Below the pieces are notes generated by a model, which was not told the DNA's origin, searched no databases, and saw only the letters and a program-made list of their open reading frames with translations. The position numbers and the translations under genes were made by a program. Positions 11,342 to 21,600 of a stretch of 64,000 nt of DNA are shown here, piece by piece. The stretch is from Channa striata (lineage: Eukaryota > Chordata > Actinopteri > Anabantiformes > Channidae): contig CM065184.1 of NCBI GenBank assembly GCA_033026295.1, positions 12,093,501 through 12,157,500 on the forward strand, read 5' to 3'. Numbering within the stretch: position 1 is the first letter of the stretch; the number at the start of each line of letters is the position of its first letter.

Positions 11342-12960
11342 TGTGCCAGATACTTATGACCTTTGACACCAGGAGAAAGAAGAAAGAAGACTTTAAAAAA
11401 CTGCTTCAATTGTTCATAAGTTGTTTAGTAATTGTTTTCAATATTGGGAAACAATTAGAGCCTGGGTATGTACGAGCCAATGATAGCTTTTTCAATGTTT
11501 GTTCTACTTTAGTTATGCTGTCTTGATAAGTAAGGTAAATTAATAAGTGTATGTATGTCACCAATGACATCATCAAAGATGTTAGATAATTGGCTTTGAA
11601 CTTTGCCCAAATAGTTGTCAAGGAAACAAAAGTTTGTATTGCTGTTTAGTAGTTAGGTACGAACAAGAGAGCTGTGTAGGCACGTGGTTTTCATACCGTG
11701 TTGTGTGGGATTTTGGTTATCATCTCAAGGTGATCGGTAGAATTAGTTGTCATCAGCTTAGTTGTGTAACACAAAAATTCAATAAAGCTGGAGCTTTTTA
11801 TTATACATCAACCTCTGCAGTGGATAATTGTTATACCGCCGGACACGAGTAAGCCTGCGTCTAAAGTCTGTTTCAAGGTTTGCTAACATTCATTTTAGTT
11901 AAGTCTCCCTGGCATTCATAAGCACTGTATAAACATTTCATAACTGCTTTATAGTGCAGAGTATTTGTAATTAGAACTCTTCCAATAAGTGGAGGCAAGC
12001 GTCTAAAAAGATAATAGATGTAAAGTATGTTTTCATAGGAGAAGCTTTAATTGTTGAAAAATATTGCACACTGGTTAACTGCTCTTGCATTTTAATTATA
12101 TATAAATATCCTATTAACTATTTAATATATGTTTATATACTGCATATGAAGTAGCTATAGGCTGTTGGGACTATAACCCCCCTTCTGTCTGATTTTATGT
12201 TTGTTTGTAAGGGCTGAGCCATGCAAGTGTTTAAAAGAATGCCAGTAAGTAAGTCATGGGAATTAGTTTGCCATTACTGCAACGCCATTACCAAGCTTAA
12301 GACTGACAGAGTGCATCATAATCTCATGATGCTACAGTGAGATCATAATACATGTCTTACTTCCTTCTTCTTGTTTGTCTTAGCTGCCAGAGGAAGTCTC
12401 ACTAAGAACACGTGCCCTTAATTTAGACATCGGTATAGCTATATTTTAAGTGTGCAGTTGTTGCTTTAAATTGTGCTGAAAGCTTGAAACATGAGCAAGA
12501 TACTTGTGTAATTTCCTATTCTCTGCAGTATATTGCATTACTTGTCATTTGTCTGATGACGCCCAAGAAAGGAGATAATAATGTCATTGTGACTGTGTTC
12601 ATAGTATATTAACATTATTTGGATGTTTTCCAGAGGGGACAATTCATTTATTTTTGAATAAAACGTCAAGAGGATGTAAATTACAAATGCTGGTGATTAA
12701 ATAGGTTTATCAGGGAGGGGCACTGCTCTTCAAAAGACCTCAGTCTTCCTTCCTCCCATGTTGCACAGTCTGGTACTGGGCAAGTGCGTCACCCAGCCTG
12801 TTGCCTCTGTATTTAAAGATACAGTCTACGTTCCCCTTGATGGGTGGAGAGCTTTACAAAAATAACTGAACTATATGTGATTGTTTTTTATAGATTTCAC
12901 TGACTGCACCAATGCTCGTTTTATCTCCTCAGTAACACCATGTTTTGTGTGTTTTTTTTT
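11342..12960. other. rest of itprip intron 1
   Basis: AT-rich with no conserved coding segment. The part 11468-11860 could include a decayed LTR, since it starts with a repeat of the GTACGAGCCAA motif and has AATAAAGCTGGAGC near 11781, but I could not pair it with another copy. A polypyrimidine tract leads into the acceptor at 12961-12962. Confidence 0.4.
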
Positions 12961-13030
12961 AGTTTCTGAGCTGCAGTTGCTTGGATGTCGACAATTGTTG
13001 TTATCTGCGATTCCAAAAAACTAGCTGAAG

Positions 13031-14644
13031 ATGCAGGGGGCCATTGCACGAGTGTGTATGGTGGTGGTTGCTGCCATATTAAACCATCCCTTATTCTTTC
13101 CTCAAGAGAACACCACTCTCCCAGACCACGACCTGGAGGTAATTGCTCGCATGCAGGAGCATGAGGAGAGGCTGGAAAAGGAGAAGGCCAGGCTGGATAG
13201 AGAGCTTTCACAGCTTGACCTAAAGGACGAAGAAACCAGAAAACAAGAACGTTACAGTTGGTACCTTTGGGGCACTGTGTCTTTCGTCATATTCTTCCTT
13301 ATTGAGCTGTGCAGGATGCATCCTAACGTCACTGAAATCCGTCCAGTTGAGGAAGAAGATGTATTTTCAGAGATGGAATCCGTGACTCCCAGCATGATGG
13401 GACTAGGTAAAGATGTTCTCACCAACTTTTGTGACAAATGCGCCTATGCTTCAGCTCATGAAAACTGGAGGGTGAGGGAGTTTGTTGAGGGCTTTGCTGA
13501 TGACTTGCTGGAGTCTCTTAGGAGCATATGCGATAGAAAGGCAGACATGGAAGTTGGGGACTTTGTCGGCATTGGAAGCATGTTTGAGTCTTGGAAGGTG
13601 TGCAAGCCTTTAATGTGCGACCTTATCGTGCCTTTTTCGCCTCCACATCCATACTCCTTCCAGTTCCATTTATGGTGCAGCCCCTCCAGTGACATGCCTC
13701 CACAAAGGCACGTCTGTGGCACTATAAAAGTTACCAAATTTAGTGAGAATGAGGAGGGTTGTCTCTGCGGCTCTGCTAACCTGGGCGAAGACATGCTTTG
13801 TCTTTTGCACAGCCGGAATGACAGCCACAAGGTGGACCGCAGTCCTGATGAACTGCTCTGCTCTAGGAATTCTCTCTACTTAGCCAAAGATCAAGTCATG
13901 AAGTGGTTTCAGATCTCTGTCACCAAAGCGTGGGGCCGCATCTCCCACAAGTACGACTTTGAGGTCACGTTTCGCAACCTGGATGCAGCTGGTGCTTTGA
14001 AGATCCGATTCCGTTCAGGGAAGGTCATTGTAATGAACATCATACCAGTGGTCCAGCTGGAGGATACAGATGCTTATTTTGTCTCACACTTTCCATCAGA
14101 TTATGAAAGTTCTCCAGACCCATACTGGCCCCTCTCTTTCGCTGTCTATGAGAGGAATTTGTTGAAATATTTTGGTAAACGCCTACCACAGAATTCCTGC
14201 CATTTACACTGCCTTCAGATTGTGGCTTTCCTACACAGAAAGCAGACAGGGCTCACAGGAAAAAGTGCCCTTACTAACTACCACTTAAAGACAGCTCTGT
14301 TGCACCTATTGCTGAGTAAATGGCATTTGGATTGGGGCATCAAGAGCATGGAGTCCAGGCTTAAAGATGTGTTCAGCTTCTTGCAAAGAAGCCTACAAGA
14401 GAAGAGACTTTATCACGTCATGATTGGAAACAATAAAATCCCAGAAGAAGTCGACCTTCCTGACGCAATTCGCAAAGCAGAGCCCATCAATTTGTTCAGG
14501 TCTCTGGTGTTGCAGGCAGAACTTTATGCAGCAACAATGAGGCATTATCAGCAGATGCTGAGAAATGCCCCTGTGCTCATACACGAGTACACACCAAACG
14601 TATCAAATGGAGGTTTACACCACAGTCTAGATGACAGTTTGTAA
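13031..14644 (+). CDS. itprip: inositol 1,4,5-trisphosphate receptor-interacting protein
   Basis: Single coding exon of 537 residues; human ITPRIP is 547. In mammals the protein (also called DANGER) binds IP3 receptors and increases their sensitivity to calcium. Seen here: a hydrophobic N-terminus (VCMVVVAAILNHPLFF), a coiled coil at about residues 35-75, a hydrophobic helix at 77-94, then a Mab21-like domain from about 145 to 520. Family blocks include REFVEGFADDLLESLRS, CDLIVPFSPP, LGEDMLCLLHSRN, VMKWFQ, LSFAVYERN, LTNYHLKTALLHLLL and NLFRSLVLQAELY. The acceptor at 12961-12962 puts 68 bases of 5'UTR ahead of the ATG. The nucleotidyltransferase-type GS is at residues 182-183, but the usual acidic metal-binding pair is not intact. 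AATAAA lies at 14947. Confidence 0.95.
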   Translation: MQGAIARVCMVVVAAILNHPLFFPQENTTLPDHDLEVIARMQEHEERLEKEKARLDRELSQLDLKDEETRKQERYSWYLWGTVSFVIFFLIELCRMHPNVTEIRPVEEEDVFSEMESVTPSMMGLGKDVLTNFCDKCAYASAHENWRVREFVEGFADDLLESLRSICDRKADMEVGDFVGIGSMFESWKVCKPLMCDLIVPFSPPHPYSFQFHLWCSPSSDMPPQRHVCGTIKVTKFSENEEGCLCGSANLGEDMLCLLHSRNDSHKVDRSPDELLCSRNSLYLAKDQVMKWFQISVTKAWGRISHKYDFEVTFRNLDAAGALKIRFRSGKVIVMNIIPVVQLEDTDAYFVSHFPSDYESSPDPYWPLSFAVYERNLLKYFGKRLPQNSCHLHCLQIVAFLHRKQTGLTGKSALTNYHLKTALLHLLLSKWHLDWGIKSMESRLKDVFSFLQRSLQEKRLYHVMIGNNKIPEEVDLPDAIRKAEPINLFRSLVLQAELYAATMRHYQQMLRNAPVLIHEYTPNVSNGGLHHSLDDSL

Positions 14645-14946
14645 GTAATGGACATTGTTCAGTGTTTATTTCTTACTTTTAGCATCTTTACATATCATTC
14701 AAAAATAATGTTACTTAAAGAAGGGACATACATTTATTATGGTTGTATCTGATATTGTTTTCTTCTGTAGCAGAAATGAGGTAGCAAGTGTATTAAGAAT
14801 ATGGCCTTCAGCTAATACATTATAAGTGTTGATTGTTTTTAACAGAGGTATGTTATAATGGGGCTGTTTCTGAAACTTAAACGTTATATAGCTAATTTTA
14901 GAAGTAACAGGAGGAGAGGTGTTCAGTAGACGTTCCTCTGCCTCTA

Positions 14947-14952
14947 AATAAA
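14947..14952 (+). terminator. itprip polyadenylation signal AATAAA
   Basis: AATAAA about 300 bases after the itprip stop codon, the first canonical signal. The interval from here to about 15550 is AT-rich and carries no gene I can see. Confidence 0.45.
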
Positions 14953-15551
14953 GCACCAGCAAGAATTAATGTACACAAAGCATAATAATTTTACATGTGT
15001 TTTACCACTTGCCTGACAAACGATAAAGGCTCGTTTGACATGCTGGCAAACATTTCAACTGAAATTTCTCTCAAATTAAGCAAGTCTAAATGAGATGCAA
15101 ACAATATACATTCTTTCTATATCTCACTGCAAAAAAAAACAACAACAGAATTTCTAGGTCATTAAAGTCATTATACTTGATTAAGATGCATATCCAGTGG
15201 TTGTTAAATAATAATTTGCATGAAGGATGATAAAATCAGATAACTTTTCACAGAATCATGTTAACAGAAATACCTCTCTAATTATGCAGGCCTTGGGATT
15301 CATTTGCCAAACAGTATAGAAGTATTTTCTTAGTATTGCTGCAAATCTAATGGCAGCTTTAAATGTTTGAGGGGTTTATTGTTACATTATTACCATGCTA
15401 TTTTTAGAGCTTATTACAAATTTTCACAGTGTTGATGCTAAACCATTGTTAGGACTTGTGTTTATTGTCACCCTGTGTATCCCATTTCTTATTGATATCA
15501 ATTGTAAAAAGAAAAAAAAAATCACATTCATGTCAGTAATTCCAATAACAT

Positions 15552-15557
15552 TTTATT
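15552..15557 (-). terminator. gsto1 polyadenylation signal (TTTATT on + strand)
   Basis: AATAAA on the minus strand, 255 bases beyond the gsto1 stop codon. Position and spacing fit a short 3'UTR. Confidence 0.4.
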
Positions 15558-15811
15558 AGAAGAGGTGCCCCAGTTGGATGGATCACTGAAGTCAGCTTCT
15601 TTTGTAGTAATTAGATAAATTCCCCTGATGATATAATAATTCTTACATGTCTGTCACAACATGGTTTCCCTCCTTAATATGTATCCCCAAGATTATAATT
15701 GGTCATTTTGATTAAAATATATTTCCTGTTTGAACACACGACCCCAGAATAACCATCCCTGAAAAATATATATGTATTAATGGACAGTTTAGGGTTTGCA
15801 TCACTTATTTT

Positions 15812-18363
15812 CTACAGGCCATAGTCATAGTCGGCGTTCCCCTCGGCGTATGTCTTGTAGAAGCCCTTATAGGTGTTCACACTGTGCCTGGTAGCTTTGA
15901 CAGCAGGGTCCTCTGCCATGTACTCGGTCCATTTCTTCAGCTCCGCTGTCTCATCAAGGCAGCTGAAAAGACAAAGGGTCTCAGGTGATTTACCGATTTT
16001 CCTGGTTTTAGTGAGGTTCCCTGCTCATGTCTTATATTTGTACTGTACTAATAATTGTACTTTTTGCTGTTCTGCAAGTTGAGAGTCTGAAAATGCCATA
16101 AATAAAAGGTATTTATTTTTTAATGCCCTGAGATTATTATTACTTACTGTGTCAGGTCAAAGACTTCCAGTCTCTCAAAAAATGGCCACAACATGTAGTC
16201 GATCATTGTGATGGAGTTACCACCAAAGAACTTGGACTTCTTATTTACCAGTTCCTAAAATGCAAGCATTATGTCAGTCTTTGTTGTATAACATTTACAA
16301 CTAACCAGATATAGTTATTAACAACATACCTGTACTGTAGTTACAGTCACAACTTTGCAACCTACCTCATTTAATTTGGCAAACTTCTCTTTCAGTTCTG
16401 CTTTCAGTCCTGAGACATCCTCTCCTTTATTTTCTGCAGCTGGGATCTTGTAGAAATATGGTATTACCTGTCGAAAACCGTGACATTAATGTGATAATTT
16501 TCATGATGGTAATAATAGACTAGGACACAGAACAAACCATAAATATTTAGCGAGTTTTCACAGAAGGTACCTTAGAAAACTGCTCCATCATCATTTTCTG
16601 TTGAGCTTTGGCATAAGGAGAGGAAGGAAACAGCTTCTTCTCCGGGTAAACTTCATCCAGGTATTCACAGGTGATTGGAGACTCATATATCACCTCACCA
16701 GCAGGTGTCTCCAGTGTAGGGACGAGACCAAAAGGATTCTTCTCAAGGAACCATTCAGGTTTGTCTTTGAGGCTGATGTTTATGATGTCATGCCTGAAAG
16801 ACAAAAACAGGTTGTGCAAATTTAATATAAACCACATAGGAATTTCCTGTTTTCATCTTAGTGCTGCTGTGGCTTGAAATGAAAAATAATAAAGTGTGTC
16901 TTTACTTAATCCCTTTGGCATTCAGCACCAATCTGGCCCTCTGAGCGAAAGGGCAGAATCTCATGCTATAAAGCCTGATGGAGCCTTTGGCGATTGGGCT
17001 GGGCACAGCACTTCCTGAAAGGAAAGACAAATTTCTAGGCATGACAGAGTGCACCAAGATCATATTGATTTAAAATTGCTACTAAGCATGTACGCAAGTC
17101 TTTTTAAACATATGTTTTCTGCTCTAAATTTAAAATTACAACCCATGAGAAAACGTATTTGAGTAGCCTCTAAAGCTTTTTTTTTTTAAATTTTTTTAAC
17201 ACAAATGCACATCATCTACAGTTACTGCACACTATGGTAATTTAGTCAAGTGCATTACATTCAGTGCATTCGATTCAAGCACTTAATTTAGCTACATGTT
17301 TAGCAGCTGCCAAAAAGTAAAGAAAACATCAATGCATAATTACATATAATAGCTACGGCTAAGTATTATAGATTAACTTGATTTTGGGACATTGTTCAGT
17401 ATGAGTTACTTTGTTAATTGGTACCTGAAGCATGTTTTGATGCTCAAACACTTTTGCTAAAGTAAAACTGCCAAGATTTTTACTTCTACTGTAACTATAT
17501 CTCTACATTGAACTACTTCTTTCTTCCAAGACAGAGATAGAGATAATACTTGAAAGAGGAGTAAACTGTTTCAGCCACCTGGAATACACCGCCTTTTGTG
17601 AGCTTTACCAAAGGAACAGGGGTTGTTACATAAGGCATACATAATCATGACTGCAACAAAAACCCCACCTGTTATATGAGGCTGAATACCTCCTTGATAA
17701 TGTGGACCTGATTTCATTCCTGATATGAAAAGTTTATAAAAAGTTTTCACAAATCAAATATAACTCACGAGTCTAAAATCTATTTGAATAAACACTTAGA
17801 TTCACCTTAAAAATATTGACCTGAAATGTTTACCTTAATTTTTATGCGGGCTGGAGCTGGTCTAAAGTAGTCTACATGTGAAAACAACCAAAAGGAAAAA
17901 CTATTTTTTTAAATAGCATCATAAATTCAGTTTTCACATATTTGAAAATAACTTTCAGATAGCGTTCAGACTGCTTCTATACTGTCTAACTGTTGATAAC
18001 AAAAACAAATGCAAGAACAAAACTTCGGTTTCCCTTAATTTTCCTCTTAACTGCCAACTCTGAAGCTACGAATCCGATGCCAACTTTAGCCTCATGCCGT
18101 TTATCCACACAGCAAAAGTCGGTGAAATGCAATCGGTAGAAATGGGAGTAATCGCATATAATATAAACCTGATGTTTTTCAGATCTTCTGAATATTTAGT
18201 GGTGCAAAAACGAAGACGCTCAGCATTGTAGCTTGCACACCATTAACTTTCTCCGTAACTTACGACTAGCACATTTTTGGTGGCAGCCTTCAAGATGTCT
18301 GTTTAAGATAACACAGTAAACACCGTGCACCTTACCTTTGACGAAGCACTTTTGAGAAGACAT
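15812..18363 (-). CDS. gsto1: glutathione S-transferase omega
   Basis: Cytosolic omega-class GST, which carries out thiol transfer, dehydroascorbate reduction and methylarsenate reduction. Coding exons in transcript order: 18363-18336, 17014-16906, 16793-16571, 16467-16366, 16254-16148, 15962-15812; total 720 bases, 239 residues (human GSTO1 has 241). Phases join throughout. The N-terminus [12 protein letters not shown] leads to the active-site motif [18 protein letters not shown], whose cysteine is the omega-class catalytic residue. The thioredoxin fold continues with [10 protein letters not shown] and [16 protein letters not shown]. The helical C-terminal domain carries [20 protein letters not shown] and ends in DYDYGL. 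Only one omega gene is visible here, where human has GSTO1 and GSTO2 side by side. It faces cfap43 head to head. Confidence 0.96.
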
Positions 18364-18645
18364 GCTCGCAGTTTAGATGGTTAAACTAATGCGAAAACTA
18401 TCCAGACACAAAGAACAAAAGCAAGACGGAAACGAGAAGGAACTACAAAAAACCTCAAACGGCGGACTTATTAATGTTTTCCCTTCTTCCGTTATGGGCG
18501 TTTCGAATAAAAGATCAGCCAATGAAATTAAAGGGTGGTGTTTTAGCTGTTATATGGTTACCAGGGAAACGCACTGACTCGCCCGTCCGGCTGTATGATG
18601 TGCTAGTCCAACAAAGTGTTATTGTGTGTATTTTTTTTTTTTTTT
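18364..18645. promoter_or_regulatory. gsto1/cfap43 divergent promoter with RFX X-box
   Basis: Only 282 bases separate the two start codons, so both promoters must lie here or in first exons. At 18557-18570 the sequence GTTACCAGGGAAAC matches the RFX X-box (GTTRCC..GGYAAC) except for one position. RFX factors switch on ciliary genes, and the site lies about 80 bases upstream of the cfap43 ATG. A GGCGTTTCG/GGGCGTTT segment and a poly-T run are also present. Confidence 0.6.
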
Positions 18646-21600
18646 ATGATGGATGACACTGCAAGTTTAGAGGTCAGGTATGTCGCCTTTACAAATACAC
18701 CTATTTCTGCTAACTCATACAGTCAGGTAAATGTAGTTTTGTCCCAGGTGACAATAGAGATTAGCTAGCTAACTAGCTAACTAATGCCTAACAGCTAATG
18801 TTACCTTTTGATTTTGCTCTTTCCAGGTGGGTGCATGGGTTTACAAACAACAGTATCGTGTTTGTGGACAATAAAACAGTGTGTTACACATGTGGAAATT
18901 TTATCTGTTTTCTGAACGTGGAGACAAAAATGCGAAATCTGCTCCAGAGTCCAGGAAGAGGCGTTGGTGCGTTGACGGCGAATGGCAACAGTCAGATTTT
19001 TGCTTTCTCTGACCAAAAGCTACGCCCATCTATATTTGTGTACACTTTCCCTGAACTTATTTTGAAGAATGAACTAAAAGGTAAGGTGATATTTCATACC
19101 AGGTTTGAATGGCCATTATGTGAATTCTCCAAGTTAAAGAGGCCATCACAGCATGAACACAACAGCAGAACTGTGGAAATCCAAAATACCTTGCCCTCAC
19201 TTTGAGCACATTTACTCAAGTATTGCACAGTTTTGAGATTCTGCTGCATTTTACTTCCCTTTCCTTACATTTTGGAAAAAAAGTCTTGTACCTTTAATCC
19301 CACTACATTACATCAAATGAAAAAAAGTAATAATATATAATAACTTATTACCACCTATAAAATTTGCTGGACATGGCTAAAATTTGTCAGTAATTACAAT
19401 CCAAAAATATAGTATATATTCTAAAATGAGAATTTTGTGCTATGAATTTGTTTTTACTTTGGTCAATTGAAGGAGGTTTTGATGCTCATACGCACCTTTG
19501 AACATTTGCTAACAATACATTTTAAATAAATGAATATAATCAAATTTAAAAAAAAATGTTGTAGCACTTCTACCTAAATAAAAGTCTACTTCTGTCACTG
19601 AGAATATCAAATATACTCAAATGAAAAGAGCGTTTGACAGTTTAACATAAAAATATATTATTGATATTTCAGTTTTATGAACTTTATGGAATGGATTACA
19701 TAAGGTATAGTCATAATGACTTTGCAAAATTATTGCTACAATCATCATATGTGGCATTTTACAATACAGAACAAAAAAAAGCCATAAGAAAAGATTGGGA
19801 GGGTGAACATCTGGCAGCAAGTCAATTAATTTTTTAAAATGTTTATTCAGGGTAGATAAGCTGAGAGGCCTCCACTGTTTTAACAGGGTCACTCTGATCT
19901 TATTCACACAGTTAAACAAACTGGAACCTGCCCAGTTCAAACACAGACTAACCTGTGCTCTCTTAGCAGCTCCACTGGACCAGTCAGGTTTAGGAGCCTT
20001 GCTCAAGGGCACCACAGTAGTGTCACTTTTCCTATCCAAATTTTATCCTGCTGGACTACAATTTTAACCGGTGCCCCCCCTGGCCACTACGTGTCTTTTG
20101 TAACCGTTAGTTTATCTACACACTTTCTCAGGTTTTAATGTAAAACAGTACATTTAGCAAAGAAGAAAGTGAACAAAAAATAAAACTCTTTAATAAAATA
20201 GTGACTAAACTCTAAATATGTCCTTACAATTTCAAATCTGAAACCTTGTTTTAAATAGTTACTGGTTGTTAATCTAAAAACATTTTATTTATTAATTTAT
20301 TTTTTGTCTTTTTGTATGCATTTGGTTTCTCTCACACAAAACCTAAATAATTACTGTGGATTCTTTTTCCTAGGAACAGCACAGTTGGACTACACATATC
20401 TTGCATTAAGTGATGGTAGTCCTTATTTAGCCTGTTGTTCCTCTCTTCCAGATCATATGATAACAGTATGGTACGTCACTGAAAGCAGTATGCTGCTTTA
20501 TATTGTGTACATATTTTCACTTGTGCTTATTTAAGCGGTGCAGTTCTGTTACTGTAATCATGACTGTGTAATGCAGGAACTGGGAAAATGCTGAGCCAAT
20601 TTGTACACAACCTCAAGCTGGGAAGGACGTCATTTCATTAGTGTTCAACCCTCTTAATTGGCTCCAGCTTTGTGCTTTGGGCACTACATCCCTCACTGTC
20701 TGGAATATTGAGAAGAGTGCCAACTTCCATGTGCTTAAACCAAGGTAAAGCAGACTTGGCTGTACAAGCATGTTATTAAAATCCAAATGGCTTAATATAG
20801 ATCCGTATAGATACAGAGATTATTTGTGCATTGCATGCAACTTAATGAAACAACATTGCCTGCATTTATTATGATAGGATACATCTTTATAGTAAGTTTT
20901 CACCGAAATTCAATAAAACTCATTCAAAGTTCAATAACCAGCAAAATGCAGTTGAAAATACAAATATACCAGACCTAAATAATATAGTGACAAACAACAT
21001 AATGTATGTGTATGTCACATTTGTTTTGTTGCAGTGTAGTAGAACTTCCAGCAATTGATGGTTCGATCGTTGAAAAACTGGTGCACATCTCTTATACTGC
21101 CAGTGAGGAAATGCCCTATTTTGGTCCAGAGATGCCTCCATCAGCCATCACAGGGCTTAAGGGAGAAAAGGCAGAGAGCATTGTGGTATTGTGTCACTAT
21201 CAATGGTCTGCTAATCCTGTCAAAATAAATACAATTTCACAATCCAATATGTTTGCTTTGGTGACGATGCTGTGAGTTTTAGATTAATGAGTCGGTTCGT
21301 TGGAAAATATGTTTTGTTATCAGTCATACAAAGACAAAATGCAAACCGCTCAATCTATGTGTGTTTACACAGACTGAACTCTTCACCAAAGCCAGTCTTA
21401 CTCCTACTGCCATCTGCTGGACAGCCACATCACAGCTTTATGTGGGCTGTGCAGAGGGCTTTCTGCTTCTTGCTGACCCTGAGAGTCTTTCTGTCTCAGT
21501 CCTCTTCAACCCCACATGTAAACAAAGAAACACAGTGGGAAAGTGGGATGTTGCAGATATTTAACTGTCGCTGCATTTCAACTTTACTATATTATTTTTA

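Noticed and set aside
19617..20039. 140-codon minus-strand ORF in cfap43 intron 2
   Set aside because: Low complexity at one end and a repeat-like segment (GCCTTGCTCAAGGGCACC) at the other; no recognisable domain.
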